Positions 10,945 to 23,172 are shown, numbered from the stretch's first letter. The stretch is 64,000 nucleotides of DNA from Harmonia axyridis (GCF_914767665.1 NC_059508.1:7688001-7752000); one strand, 5' to 3'. The notes: generated from the sequence alone by a model not told the origin. Numbers and translations are program-made.

Positions 10945-12090
10945 TATTGAGGTTTCATGTCCGTATTTTGCCTCAAGAGGAGTTGGCAGCCTCCAGAATA
11001 TCAATTTTTTTTCAATTTCAGATAACAACCTATAATTTCTGAAATAATGGAGTAATCGCTGAACTGTAAGCATTTTCGTAATATTCGTTATCGAATCGAA
11101 CGAAAACTTCCCATATAGGATCTTTTAATTTTTTCTTTTTTTTTTAAAGTTCAGGTATTGAAAATTTGACTGAAACTTTTCTAATTGAAAATTTTTGAGC
11201 GAGTACGCAGTTCGGCTAATTGTAGATCATTTATTTTAACATCGCTTACCGATTGTACGTAGACCTCACACTTTCTGAAAATTTTGAACTCGAAATTTGG
11301 AAAAAACTTTTAAAATTGAATTTGTACACAATAATCGTTATATCTCCGAAAATATTGGTCACAGCCCCCTCAAATAAAAACTTTTTTTATGAATCCATCT
11401 TTGATCAAAAACTTAGTGAGGTTTCAAGTTTGTATCTTGCCTCAAGGAGAGTTAGTTGCCTCCAGAATATTATCAATTTTATTTTTTTTGAAAATTTCAG
11501 TTGAATCCTATAATTTCTGAAATAATAGAGTAATCGCTGAAATGTAGGCATTTTCATAATCTTCGTTATCGAATCAATCGAAAACTTCCCATATAGGATC
11601 TTTTAATTTTTTCTTTTTTTTTAAAAGTTCAGGTATTGAAAATTTGACTGAAACTTTTCTAATTGAAAATTTTTGAGCGAGTACGCAGTTCGGCTAATTG
11701 TAGATCATTTATTTTAACATCGCTTACCGATTGTACGTAGACCTCACACTTTCTGAAAATTTTGAACTCGAAATTTGGAAAAAACCTTTAAAATTGAATT
11801 TGTACACAATAATCGTTATATCTCCGAAAATATTGGTCACAGCCCCCTCAAATAAAAACTTTTTTTATGAATCCAGCTTTGATCAAAAACATAGTGAGGT
11901 TTCAAGTTTGTATCTTGCCTCAAGGAGAGTTAGTTGCCTCCAGAATATTATCAATTTTATTTTTTTTGAAAATTTCAGTTGAATCCTATAATTTCTGAAA
12001 TAATAGAGTAATCGCTGAAATAAAGGCATTTTCATAATATTTGTTATCGAATCAATCGAAATAATGGTATAAACTTCCCATGTAGGAACT
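10945..12090. repeat. 478-bp tandem repeat, about 2.4 copies
   Basis: Three successive segments share a GAGGTTTCAWGTYYGTATYT opening followed by the same order of blocks: GCCTCCAGAATAT, CCTATAATTTCTGAAATAAT, GAGTAATCGCTGAA and AACTTCCCATATAGGATC. They begin near 10945, 11417 and 11894; the last is partial and fades near 12090. The second and third copies are nearly identical, as seen in twin 83-codon frames at 11253 and 11731 that are 478 bp apart. Those twin frames are by-products of the duplication, not genes. Confidence 0.88.
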
Positions 12091-12798
12091 TCTTATTTTC
12101 CGTTTTTTTTAAGGTTAACACGTTTCCTTCCGTTATTATATCACATCTAGTATGTCTATAGAAGCAGAAGTATGGAAATTATCAGGATAACAAAATTTAA
12201 AACGGCCATACTCACGGAACCCTGATCAACTTTAGTTCATTAACGAAAATTTGAAATTCGAGATAGGAACCTGAGCTGAAAGTTCTTAGTGAGTTGACTT
12301 GTTTACGAGCGGATGGAAATTGAACATTCGGACGCCTTCGTCGTTAGTATACTTCGAAACCATTTTCTGATCCGAAAAAAAAAATGTGTTTTAAAATTAG
12401 TATAAACTGTTGGGGTGGTGTTAAAAGATATATAATGACTTGTTCCATAGATGATACTTGAAAACCTGATCTCCGAATTTATCTCATCCACAATCCAAAC
12501 CCTTCAACCTAAGATCTCGTATATATATTTGTTCAAACGTGCAAACACCATTATCATATCCAAACAGTTTATGATGTAAGGAATTTCAACTCACTATGTC
12601 ATTGGAGATAGCCAAGCTTCCACACCATTATTGCAGAACCCCTGAGTTTACCCCAACAATCTTTCGAACAAAGTTGAGATGAAATTGGATAGAGCGAACC
12701 CGGTTTCTGAATATTTCAAGATTTCAGGTCAGCATTAATACTAGAGCTGATGTAACTCGATACCAACAAATCCAATACGGGTTAGCTAGAAATGAGAA

Positions 12799-12800
<2 letters not shown>
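12091..12800. other. No gene seen
   Basis: Unassigned AT-rich sequence between the 478-bp tandem repeat and a TAA microsatellite. No open frame with a family motif, terminal repeat or tandem structure was found. Confidence 0.3.
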
Positions 12801-12832
<32 letters not shown>

Positions 12833-12833
12833 T
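12801..12833. repeat. TAA microsatellite at LINE 3' end
   Basis: About ten TAA units. On the minus strand this is a 3' TTA-rich tail directly after a LINE 3' untranslated region, so it is best read as the simple-repeat tail typical of that element. Confidence 0.9.
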
Positions 12834-14640
12834 TTATTCATGCTATTACATTTTACAATGTTTACATACGTCAAATACAAAAAGAAAATATATTTATACA
12901 TATAGGTATACTCATGAAAAATCCTGAAAATTATTCGAATAGTATTCATTCAATGAGAAAAAACATTTATTCAACAAGTATTTTTTCAAACAAAGTTTGA
13001 ATTGTTTAGTAGGCATCGCCCTCACAGTGGGTGGCAGGCTGTTGAAGAGCTTAGGCCCATAGTAAGTTACACCGCACTTTACCTTATTGATTCTGTGGAA
13101 ATCAGGATAAATTAGATCTCTTTTTCGTGTGTTATATTCATGAATATCCTGGTGTGTTCTATATTCCTCCTCATGCGACTTTACAAACAACAAACACTGA
13201 AAAATGAACAGACACGGGACAGTAAGTATTTTTTTATCTTGAAAGACATGTTTGCATTCATCTCTGTAATTGAGTCTACCCAAAACTCTGATAGCCTTTC
13301 TTTGCAATCCAAAGAGTCGTTTAACACCAGCATCATGACCCCAGCACAAAATACCATATGTTATCCTAGATTCTATGAATCCACGATACACAGACAATAA
13401 CACAGAATCCGACACAACATCAGTTAATGACCGCAATGCAAAAACACCTGACGTAATTGAACTACAGACTTTATCGATGTGAGCATTCCAAGACAAATTA
13501 CCCTCCATATGTACACCTAAAAATTTGATTGGTTCAAGTGAATTCATCCCTCCTAGATCTCTCATTGAAAAATACATATACTCTGTCTTCGTTTCATTCA
13601 AGCTGAGCTGGTTGCTATTGAACCATTCTGAAACAACAGAGGACAACTCTCCCAAAATGTGAACTATAAGCTCCCTAGACTGAGCCTTTTTGAGCACAGT
13701 TGTGTCATCAGCAAAAAGAACAAAGTCCGCATCAGGGTCACAGCTCACAAGATCGTTGACGTAGATGAGGAAGAGGAGCGGTCCGAGAACCGATCCCTGT
13801 GGCACACCGGAATCAACACTTGACAAGTCAGACAGATCTCCCCCGACATCAACACACTGCACCCTATCAGACAAATAGGAGCCCAAAAGTTCAATTGCAC
13901 CCTGATCGAACTGATACCTTTTTAATTTATAAAGAAGATGTTCTCTAGACACGCAATCAAAAGCCTTGCTCAAGTCACAGAAAAGTCCACCCACGTATAA
14001 ACCATCACTATATCCTTCATTAATAATTTTCATAAGCTCTGTGATGGCAGCTGTCGTAGAGAGGCCGCTTCTGAATCCGAATTGGGAGCTATTAAAGAGG
14101 CAGTTGCTCTCAAAATAGGAGGTTAACTGTGGCTGCATAACCCTTTCCAAGACCTTTGAGAACAATGGTATAATCGATATTGGTCTATAGTTGTTGACCA
14201 ACTGCACTGAACCTTTTTTATGAACAGGAACAACTCTTGCTACCTTAAGTATTTTCGGGAAGATGTTATCTTTTAAGCATAAATTCATCAATTTGGTGAG
14301 TGGACCAATTAATTCATTTACTAGACTCTTGAGTATTTTGATATTGAATCCATAATAGTCTCGACTACTCTTATTATTTAGTTTCATAATGATATCTCTA
14401 ACCGAAGCCTCAGATACAAGAGAGAACTTAAATCGAATATCATGTAATCTGGACCCTATCGAACTACAGTAGTTATTCATAAATTCCGCCGATGTCCTTC
14501 TAGATTGTGGTATATTCATGATGATCTCTTTGGGTGAATCAACGAAAAATTGGTTGAATCTATTAGCAGTGATATTATTTTTACTTGTTATTTTTTTCTT
14601 CAACAGATTGGTATGAAAGGGGATATTCTGGTTCAATCAC
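12834..14640 (-). mobile_element. 5'-truncated LINE with open RT frame
   Basis: A second minus-strand non-LTR retrotransposon, from a different family than the one at 7385. It keeps about 1.7 kb of ORF2 and a short 3' untranslated region that runs into the TAA repeat. The endonuclease domain is absent, indicating 5' truncation near 14640. No target duplication could be read. Confidence 0.87.
12912..14636 (-). CDS. Non-LTR reverse transcriptase (ORF2 fragment)
   Basis: A 574-codon frame encodes a LINE reverse transcriptase together with a connector upstream of it. Visible motifs are VNNYRPISI (about 147-155), FCDLSKAFD with the first catalytic Asp (219-227), SGVPQGSVLGP (276-286) and the catalytic FADD (308-311). 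A thumb region (IKFLGVHMEGNLSW) and the conserved LINE C-terminal block (HEYNTRKRDLIYP) follow. The frame is uninterrupted, but the apparent start is a TTG immediately after an in-frame TGA. The true N-terminus and apurinic endonuclease are therefore missing. The open RT frame suggests a young copy, but it could not transpose alone without the endonuclease. Confidence 0.9.
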   Translation of the reverse strand: MNQNIPFHTNLLKKKITSKNNITANRFNQFFVDSPKEIIMNIPQSRRTSAEFMNNYCSSIGSRLHDIRFKFSLVSEASVRDIIMKLNNKSSRDYYGFNIKILKSLVNELIGPLTKLMNLCLKDNIFPKILKVARVVPVHKKGSVQLVNNYRPISIIPLFSKVLERVMQPQLTSYFESNCLFNSSQFGFRSGLSTTAAITELMKIINEGYSDGLYVGGLFCDLSKAFDCVSREHLLYKLKRYQFDQGAIELLGSYLSDRVQCVDVGGDLSDLSSVDSGVPQGSVLGPLLFLIYVNDLVSCDPDADFVLFADDTTVLKKAQSRELIVHILGELSSVVSEWFNSNQLSLNETKTEYMYFSMRDLGGMNSLEPIKFLGVHMEGNLSWNAHIDKVCSSITSGVFALRSLTDVVSDSVLLSVYRGFIESRITYGILCWGHDAGVKRLFGLQRKAIRVLGRLNYRDECKHVFQDKKILTVPCLFIFQCLLFVKSHEEEYRTHQDIHEYNTRKRDLIYPDFHRINKVKCGVTYYGPKLFNSLPPTVRAMPTKQFKLCLKKYLLNKCFFSLNEYYSNNFQDFS

Positions 14641-15880
14641 ATGACGATTTATTCGGCAGATAAAAACGAGCACTATATTACATCGGCAGATAATTGAATA
14701 TCAAGGTTCAAGTGAGCCATGCCCATTAGCAGAGTTTATATTATGGTAGACCATGACCTTGACTTTCTGAGTGAATAGCTGATGGTTAAGTGGAACGGTA
14801 ACACTTAATCTCTGCTTAATGACACCAACATACATGTAATGCATGTTAGTTTGATCGTCTAGAGTAAACAACTACAGTTGTTGCAAAAACCTATGTCTTG
14901 AAGAAAAATATTATACTCCATTTTCAATACCCCTCTTGTCATATCATGACCACATGACCTCTTCGAATGGTTCACAGACTTGTTACCTCCCTGTTAAGTT
15001 TCAATGGAATAAAATACGTTCTTAGAAATAACTCAAGAATATATTTCATCGAAATGATAATTTTCTATCAAGGCACAAAATCAGTTGGCTCGAATGATGG
15101 TTAATGTTCAATACACATGAAGGGGTTAAGAACCGGTCACGGCATTGAGTAACTGTCTTCGATTCTACTCAACAGCTTGTATGTATTGTTGTATCGAAAT
15201 TAAGGGTCTTCTGTCTACAGATAAGTTAATTGAAGTCAAAACATCATTAGAGCAGTGATACTCTGAAACGTTTTGAACTGTGACTGATTTAATCATTTCG
15301 ATCTTATTTTCTCTTCGAATTAGCAGGGATCAGGTAAATTTGTCCCTTTTATACGTCGTCTCCAGTCCAGCTGAAGAATGCCGTAAGTATGAGATCCTCT
15401 TGAGAGGTCAATAATTACAAAGAGGGACGGACTTCTTGTTATTGAAAATTCGTGGGTGTATGATCATCGTCTTGCGTAGAATGGAAACCCACTCAAGAAT
15501 CTCAAAGCCAATCGAGGTTTTACTATTCTATTCTTGAATATTCTGAAAACTTTTCTGTTTACTGGTGTAAACACTCTTTGAGTGAAAAACATTGAGTACT
15601 TCAGTAAATTACTTTCTGAATGAATATTCATCTGAAGAATTGTCTCAGAAGAGGATCCTGTTGAATGGCATCCAAGATCTCCTATTGGATACTTACAGTT
15701 TTTTGATGGGGTAATTTGAAGATTGTCGTGTTTAAGAAAGTAGGCATAGGCGTAACGAGGGAGGGATTATTGGGGAGATTCATTAGAAGAAATATTTTTT
15801 TTCATGAAAAAAAAAACCAGACCACTATAAGTTGAATACAAATAGGCCAATGATAGTAAGTTTCTACTTCTCTAGAGGGC
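14641..15880. other. No gene seen
   Basis: Unassigned AT-rich DNA between two LINE fragments. No coding frame above about 60 codons, no terminal repeats and no tandem array were noticed. Confidence 0.3.
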
Positions 15881-15884
15881 TACT

Positions 15885-16582
15885 AAAATGAAATACTTAG
15901 GATTGATTTTAGACGAGAATTTAAAGTTTCAGTTTCACGTGGATTATATCGCAAATAAAATGTCCAAAAAGGTTGGTTTCATATCTAGAATAAGGGGTAA
16001 AATTGATATGAATACGTCACTGATGTTGTTTAGATCATTGGTACTTCCTCATGTGGATTATTGCTCGTCAGTTATGTTCAATTTAATTAAAGGTAGCATA
16101 GATAGGTTACAAAAAGTACAAAATAGAGGTATGAGAATTATTTTGAAATGTAATAAAAGAACTCCTATAAGAAATATGTTAAATTGAAATTGAAAATTGA
16201 AATTGAAATTGATGAGTGTCAATCAAAGGATTATTTATAGAACATTAGATTTTATATTCAAAGCAAGGAATGAAATGTTACCTGAATATTTGAGTGAAAA
16301 CCTAAAATTTGCTAATAAGATACATAATTATAATACACGACGTCGAGATTATTTTTACATAGAAAAAGTTAATACTACATTAATGAATAAATCCACATTT
16401 AGCAGGGGATTAGTTATCTTCAATAAACTACCTGAGAAGATCAAATATTGTAATAATTATAGAGAATTCAAAAAATGTTTAATGAGTTATATTTATGAAG
16501 AATTTAATTAAGTTAGTGGATTACATTTATATTATTTTCAATAGCCGAGTGCTAAATAGAGTTTATTATTATTATTATTCTC
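15885..16582 (+). pseudogene. LINE 3' fragment with frameshift
   Basis: The C-terminal third of a LINE reverse transcriptase on the plus strand, with 3' untranslated DNA ending in a TTA repeat (16563-16580). The first frame (15888-16187) holds the thumb block MKYLGLILDENLKF and VLPHVDYCSSVMF. The second (16197-16511) holds the terminal block HNYNTRRRDYFY and FNKLPEKIK. The two frames join at a run of ATTGAA-type hexamers near 16183-16212, which appears to have expanded and both inserted a stop and shifted the frame. The catalytic RT core is missing through 5' truncation near 15880. Confidence 0.85.
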
Positions 16583-17825
16583 TTCACAAAAATATTGTAA
16601 GCATGTAATGAAAATACATGATGTAATTAAATACATGATTCCAGAATATGAGCGGAATTTAAAAAAAAGCAGTTACTGTTGAGGAATTACATCAAATTCT
16701 CCCACTTTAAACGAGTTGTTACACCGAAATAAACACCAAATGAAATTTATGTGCACATTGAACAATAGAATTGCAAAAGCACAAATTTTGATCTGTGAAT
16801 TTCGAGGGCTGATAAGTATTGCATCAAACTTTATGGAATTCGTTTTTTAAAAACAGACTGAGAATTTCAAGGGCTGAAAAGTATTGGATCAAACTATATG
16901 GAATTCATTTTTCAAAAATAGACTCATGGTTGATAGAGTATTGTTTATAGTCATTCTCAACTATGAAATCTCAAATATTTGAAAAGAATCACTTGGTTCA
17001 GATCAGGTAGGACAAAATTTATCGATTTTTGTCCTGAGACGTGAATTTGGACAAATGAAATGAAAAATTCTCATATTTCCATTAATGTTTCAATTTTATT
17101 CGAAGTAACGTTCAGAGCAACGGTAGGGCAGTATGATATTTTCAAGCACTCCAGACTATTCACTAATTAATCAATTAGCCTAATGGAACTTTTCGAACCC
17201 TCTGTTGCATATTGTTTGCTGTCTTTCATGAATTTCTTCCCGACACTGTTTGTAATAATGTCTTGATTATTTAAGCCTCCTATCATCGTAAGTTCGAATT
17301 CCCCTCGTCATTAAAAACTAACATTTTGCCGAACTCATTTACGGAAAAAACGTGTATCTCAATTTGAAAGTATGGAAGTTAACTCATAAAAGATGAAACT
17401 CGGTATCTTGGAAGTTTGGAGAACTCACCTCTGGAGGGTGAAATTACCATGAAATGAAACAGTTGTTTTAAATCTCCATACCATACTACCCTCAAGCGAT
17501 GGAGAGAAGCTTTCGTCGCTGAATATTTTACGAAATTGAGCAAGCTTGTGAATTCGCAGGCACACAAAATCAATGAATACAATTCACCTGATTGGGTGAC
17601 TGAGTGAAATCCTTCTGTTGGGTTTAGAGAGATAATCGAAGAGTTGCGTATGTCACGATATAGTTAGATAAGGATTATGCATATAGGATATGGATATGAT
17701 GGATATTGGCTGAATTGGATACATTCAACATAGTGAAATAAATCTCTTGTCATTTGTTTCGAGTCCAAAGCGTTTATTCTATAAATTGAAATATTTTATT
17801 TCAACTCTTCATATTCTTATTGAAT
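16583..17825. other. No gene seen
   Basis: AT-rich sequence without recognisable coding frames. Two similar phrases (GAATTTCGAGGGCTGATAAG near 16797 and AGAATTTCAAGGGCTGAAAA near 16860) suggest a small local duplication of about 63 bp. Confidence 0.35.
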
Positions 17826-19090
17826 TACACAGATAGATAGAATTTATTCATCTCTAAGTATCAAAAACACAAGAAATAACGTCAAAAAAAAATATATAAA
17901 TCCTGAAAAACAATGTTTTTGTTAACCCTAAAATACTCTGAAAATTCTTCTACATTACATGGTTCACAATTAATTACAAACTGATACAACTTCCTAGAAA
18001 AAAATCTTTTCAACATTTATTTAATGACATTTTACAGGCAAGAAATTAATCAACCTGATACATATATATCTTGCATTGTTCTGTATCAGTGTTAGATTAT
18101 GTATAAGGTATATATATCTAACAATCTGTCTGGTTCTATCATTCCTACTTCTAAATTCTTCAAATAATTCTAGATGCTATATGAATTTAATGCTATTATA
18201 AATGTAGAGGCTAGGAAGAGTAAGAATATTATTTCTCGAGAAAACACCTCTACAAGTCTGTCTGTACTTCATACCTAGCATAGTTCTTAATGCAAACTTT
18301 TGATGAAACAAACTTTTGTTTAATGAATAAAGAATCAGAAAATGAACTATATCCCCTGCAGACAATACCATACGATATTATTGATTGAATATTTGCGAAA
18401 TATACTATCCTCAACGTAGATGCATCAACTGATTTTCTTAGTATATCAATGGAAGTATGGAAAAACATTTATATAGTTCAAAATCAACAGAGGGCCTAAA
18501 ACACTGCCCTGCGGTACTCCACAAATTATATCTCCCTCATCCGATATAAATGTTTCAGAGTCTATTACTATTCGATCCTTCTGTTTTCTTTCTTTCAAAT
18601 AGCTCTTCATAAGATCAAGTTGTTTACCTCTTATTCCGCAGGTTTCCAATTTTTTCAGTAGTTTTTCATGATTAACACAATCAAAGGCATTCGACAAATC
18701 TAAAAAGAGATCAACAGGAATTTTACCCTTTTCTATTGCATTTAGGATAGTATCAGTAAGTTCAAAAATGAGAAAAGTGATTAAACGTTTGACAAGAATC
18801 TTCTCAAAAATCTTTGAGAATATTGTCAACAAATTCATCGGCCTATATAGTTTGAGATTTCTTCACTATTACCATATTTGAACAAGGGCGTTACCATTGA
18901 AACTTTCAAACTACATGGAAAAGTTCCAGCAAAAAAGAATCTATAAATCATCATAGGATACGGAAAGGACTTATACTATGATATTATAAACCTCAGTGGT
19001 TCTTCAATCAGATGTATTGCCTCTTTAATGACAGCACTATATTTCATTATATCCGGAAGAAAAGGAAATTCAATGTTCAGAGATGATCAT
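17826..19090 (-). pseudogene. LINE reverse transcriptase with core deletion
   Basis: A minus-strand LINE relic. From 19090 downward, the connector reads IHLIEEPLRFIIS and SLKVSMVTPLF in broken frame. A 130-codon frame (18446-18838) then gives NLLTIFSKIFEKIL, FLDLSNAFDCVNHEKLL and CGVPQGSVLGPLLILNYIN. Immediately after that the sequence jumps to the post-thumb region (RKSVDASTLRIVYFANIQS, then IISYGIVCRG, 18250-18468), so the catalytic YADD box has been deleted. The C-terminal block is in another frame (18177-18371). The 3' part down to about 17826 looks like 3' untranslated sequence. The element cannot encode an active enzyme. Confidence 0.85.
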
Positions 19091-19299
19091 TGTATTATTG
19101 AATGATCATATATCGCAAAGTAACATTTCAAATATAGAAGTAACTATGAAGTTTGAATAAGTAAACTCCGATGTGATTACAAACATTTTTTAGGAAGTAT
19201 CTAGTTCTAAAACTTCATTGAAGTACTTTGAAGTATCACATGGAATATTTTGAATTAACTCAAATGGTTTCCCAAATTGACTATATGTATTTTTAATGA

Positions 19300-20133
19300 T
19301 GTAGATACAGAGCCGGTGTTAGGGGTGAAACAGTGAAGCGATTGTTAAGGCGCCTCTATTTGAGGGGGGCGGCAATTCGGCTAAATTCACTGGCCACCTC
19401 TTCAGATTTCATCCTTGATTTTTAAGAACGCGTTCCGCTGCGCTAGTCAACATTTCTGGCAATAAGAACCAAACCGTCTTTACTAAGCTGCATGTTTAAT
19501 GAATAACACATGGCATCCTAACCAATATAAACATTATTTTTATATTGTTATATATTATATTTATTACCCTCATTGAAAGAGGAATAAAATCATTATGTAT
19601 TTCACGAAAATGAAAAACAAGACTTTGTTCGCTTTGAAATTATTTGGAAGCCAATGTTTTCATATTCAAAATATGGAAAATTCCTACGATATTGCATTCG
19701 AAACTAATTACTGTTAAATTAATGCGAAATGTTTTCAGCGGAATTTACGTTTGTAATTCCAATTAGTTTTTGAAACAATACTGAAACTTTGCATGCCTTG
19801 CGACCTCTGTATCTTGTGGGGTGATATGTTTACGATATACTGTGTTTATTTCAATATTTCTGACTCATATATATGTATTTGTTCTGTTTGCAGATTTATT
19901 TCAATCAATAAGCTTGAAAGTACTTTGTGTATTATTATTAATATATCTTCAGATCAATACTCTTCATTGGTCTGAATTTAATTTTTTTTTAACAAAATTT
20001 TTAATCGGAAGAAGAAAGTTCTGTTTTGTCATCGAAGCAGGTGATGCTTTTTTTTTGGGGTGGGGGTGGTTATGAAGGAGGTCACGTTTTTCAGCAAAGG
20101 CGCCGAATTTCTCGCGCCGGCACTGTGGAGATA
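19300..20133. mobile_element. Non-autonomous hAT-like element with 8-bp duplication
   Basis: The element proper is 19308-20125 (818 bp). Its ends are inverted: CAGAGCCGGTGTTAG on the left and, read inward from the right, CAGTGCCGGCGCGAG, both followed by an AAGGCGCC/GGCGCCTTT block. The flanks are TGTAGATA (19300-19307) and TGGAGATA (20126-20133), an 8-bp target duplication with one mismatch, the size expected for hAT elements. Frames at 19793-20075 show no transposase motif, so the copy is non-autonomous. The superfamily call rests on the 8-bp duplication and CAG-type terminus. Confidence 0.72.
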
Positions 20134-21348
20134 TCACATATAATCAGCAGAATATTGAATGGTTTTCTCTTTATGCATGATATTTGTCGGATGCTGTAGC
20201 TTTCGAGGCAGCTTAATTAGGAGAATGAGGGATTCTCAATTTGGGTCATAGCTGGAAACGCAAATTCAAACTAATTATCATGAATTTCATTACTGCAGAA
20301 ATTATTCAAATCCAATTTTCAATAATGATTGAAACGTTCATCACAGCTGCACAAAGAGGCAACAACGTCAGTAGGGTAGCTTGTACAACATATCTATTGC
20401 AAAATATGAAGTCTGTGATCTCTTGTTTCTATTCATACTCTAACCTGATCAAATTTTAGGTATCCTCACCTAATCAACATGCCAGATTGATGTATTCATT
20501 TCCCCATTCTAGGTATTCACAAAATTATAATTATTTGATATATGGGTAATATGGGTATTCATTTGGACCATATTGAAATGAGGTTATAATGTTGAGTCAG
20601 TCAATACGAGGTTTTGAGCAATCAATAATATTTAGGCATCACTACCAATTGAATCGGTTATGAATGTTTATTATAGTATAGTTTTCAATTTGAATCATAA
20701 CGTTTTATTCTGAGGAAATTCTAGTTCTGCTCAATGGGTTTTAATTATGCAAAAAATTCATACGAATGAAATTTAATTTAAAAGCTCGTGATACATATAG
20801 ATCTGTATTTAGAATGCATGAAATATTAACACTTCCCTGTTTGTTCATTTTGAGGTGCTTAATTTATACTAAAGAGATTGAGCAGTTAGTTAACAGTAAA
20901 TCTAGCTTTCATTATTAATCCACTCGTAAAACTCCTTTTCTTGCTCCCGATTTCTTGTTATTGCTAATCCAAAATTAATAAATCTACGAGGGTTCTGTCA
21001 TTAAGATTCTTATAAAAGACTTTCTATCCCCCAGTTACAGTTTGCCTTTTACTGATTATGATTTATGTTCCGCAGTAAAGTTGGTAGAAAACGAGAAAAA
21101 TGAGTTGGCGAAACTTTAGAGTTTAGAACATAATATTGGTTCAGAATTATCGAGTTCCAAAGTTACCGCCCACAAGTTTGAGAGATAACGGTTATGGAAG
21201 ATAGAGTGTAGTAAAATAGTGGAATAGACTATATCAGTTTCATGAGATTGTTAAAGTTAAAGGCGCCATTAAAATACATATAACATTAGAAGTTTGACTG
21301 TTACTGATAATTGACATAGTTCATGTGCGGTGATGGGAAGGGTCCGAG
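20134..21348. other. No gene seen
   Basis: Unassigned AT-rich DNA between the hAT-like element and a Tc1 element. The 72-codon frame at 20241-20459 has no known motif. Confidence 0.3.
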
Positions 21349-21350
21349 TA

Positions 21351-22839
21351 CACTCCGCAAAAAAATTAACGCACATTCTGAAAATCTCAATTTCAATGAA
21401 AGTTAACTCTACATTGACTTTATAACTTATTTTTATGTTCTCTCGGGAAGGTTTTGAACGAAACAAGACACATTAAATGGAAGAAAAATTCAGGATATCA
21501 CCGAATCTTATGTGAAAGAAGAGAAATAAACAATTTTCAAAATACTGGAATGCTGATGATTAAATACTTGGTATTTCCAACCCTTGCGTTAATTACAGCT
21601 CGGCAACGACGGTTCATACTCAAAATGAGTGATCTCGAAATGTTCTGATCTAATCCTTCTCAGATTTCTCTGAGTTGGATTCCTAAGTAATTAAGAGTAG
21701 CTAGATGATTTTCTGAACTTCTCAGCCTTCATTTGAGGTTGTCCCAAACCTGCTCAATCGGATTGAGATCTGGACTTCTTGCTGGCCATCCCATTCGAGA
21801 GACTTCAACCTCTTCAAGGTACTCCTGAACGATGCGCGCACGATGGGGTCTGGCATTATCGTCCATAAAAATGAAATTTTCACCAATGTATGGGGCAAAT
21901 GACACTACATGCTCTTCAAGAATGTTCCTCATATACCTATCAGCATTCATAGCTCCATTATCAACGACCACTAGGTCTGTGCGAGCAGTCAAAGGTATTC
22001 CACCCCATACCATAATCGATCCTCCCCCGAAACCAGTAGTATTCAGGAAATTGCACTGAGCATATCTTTCATGTGGACATCTGTATACAAAGGAACGTCG
22101 ATCACAATGGTAGAGGCAGAATCTAGACTCATCTGTGAAGAGAACTCTTTCCCAATCAGCCTCTTCCCAATGGATATGCTCCCTCGCAAAATCCAAACGC
22201 GCCCTTCGATGGGCTGGTGTAAGAGCTGGGCCTCTTGCCGTGGCACGAGGCCTTAAATCATATTCTCTGAGGCGATTTCTTATTGTCTGAGTGCAAATTT
22301 GCACCCAATGAGTTTGCTCAAGCTGATTTTGAACGAGGCGAGCGGTTGCAAACCGTTGTCTCAACGAAGAAACTCTCAAGTAACGTTCTTGAATGGCAGT
22401 TGTTACCCGTGGTCTACCCTGGTCTTCGGACATTCATACCTGTCTCCCTGAATCGCTGCAACATTCTGGACACACTTGTATGGAAAACTCCAAACCTTTC
22501 TGCAATTCTTGTGTATGTCCACCCTTCTTCTCGCAAAACTACCGCTTGGGCACATTCCTCTTGGGTCAAATTGCGTGTTTCGCGTTGCATATCGATCGAA
22601 TGTAGAAAATCAAACGAAAGAAAAACTATTGATCACTAGAATTGATCGAGAACAAGAATGGAGCCAATACATTCAAAATCTGATAATCACATCTTTTTTT
22701 ATTCCTGCTGAAGGAAAACGTTGAAAGTGAATAACATATGCATGCATAATTCTGATAAAAATAATTATCATTGAGAACACCTTCAGTTGTTGAATAAATT
22801 TGAGTTTTCCATAATGTGCGTTAATTTTTTTGGGCGTTG
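21351..22839 (-). mobile_element. Tc1-type element, full length but decayed
   Basis: A 1489-bp element flanked by TA on both sides (21349-21350 and 22840-22841). Terminal repeats are inverted: the left reads CCGCAAAAAAATTAACGCAC followed by ATTCTGAAAATCTCA, and the right, read inward, CGCCCAAAAAAATTAACGCA followed by the same ATTATGGAAAACTCA-like block. Length, TA duplication and the enclosed DD34E transposase fit Tc1. The 572-bp element at 44658-45229 is an internally deleted relative. Confidence 0.9.
21570..22590 (-). pseudogene. Tc1 transposase, frameshifted
   Basis: This is a DD34E transposase of the Tc1 family, which would bind the terminal repeats and move the element into TA sites. 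The start Met at 22590 opens the paired-like DNA-binding region (MQRETRNLTQEECAQAVVL, then RFGVFHTSVSRMLQ). A small indel near 22420 shifts the frame. The main frame (21729-22433) then carries FTDESRF with the first Asp, GGGSIMVWGGI, FMDDNARPH with the second Asp and SPDLNPIEQVW with the Glu. The spacing from second Asp to Glu is 34 residues. Directly after that, an in-frame TGA interrupts the tail, whose end is still legible (MNRRCRAVINAR). The catalytic triad is present, but two lesions prevent a full protein. Confidence 0.92.
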
Positions 22840-23172
22840 TATTATGGATTGTCTAATTCTAAAGAAGAACTTACACTTTAACGGAGAGTGAGCAAAGTTT
22901 AATAAACCAAAAACCGGACTGGCAAAAGTTTAGTAGGTAGAGTTAGTTGCGTTGTGCGATACTGATGAGATCTAAGAAGAGCGAAACCGCTTTCCCTTTC
23001 GGTGTATTATCGACTGCCCTTGAGATGAATGCTTCCAGAAAGTTTTTGTGAGGAAACTTAGTATTTCATCCATACCCTGTGATATAGAATACATTGGAGA
23101 ATGTTGCGTATTGTTTTATAAGCGGATCGAGTGTTCATTCATGCGTCAATTGCACTTATCTATTGGTATATA

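Noticed and set aside
11253..11982. Twin 83-codon ORFs that look like a small gene family
   Set aside because: They are 478 bp apart and are carried by the tandem repeat; composition is AT-rich and no motif is present.
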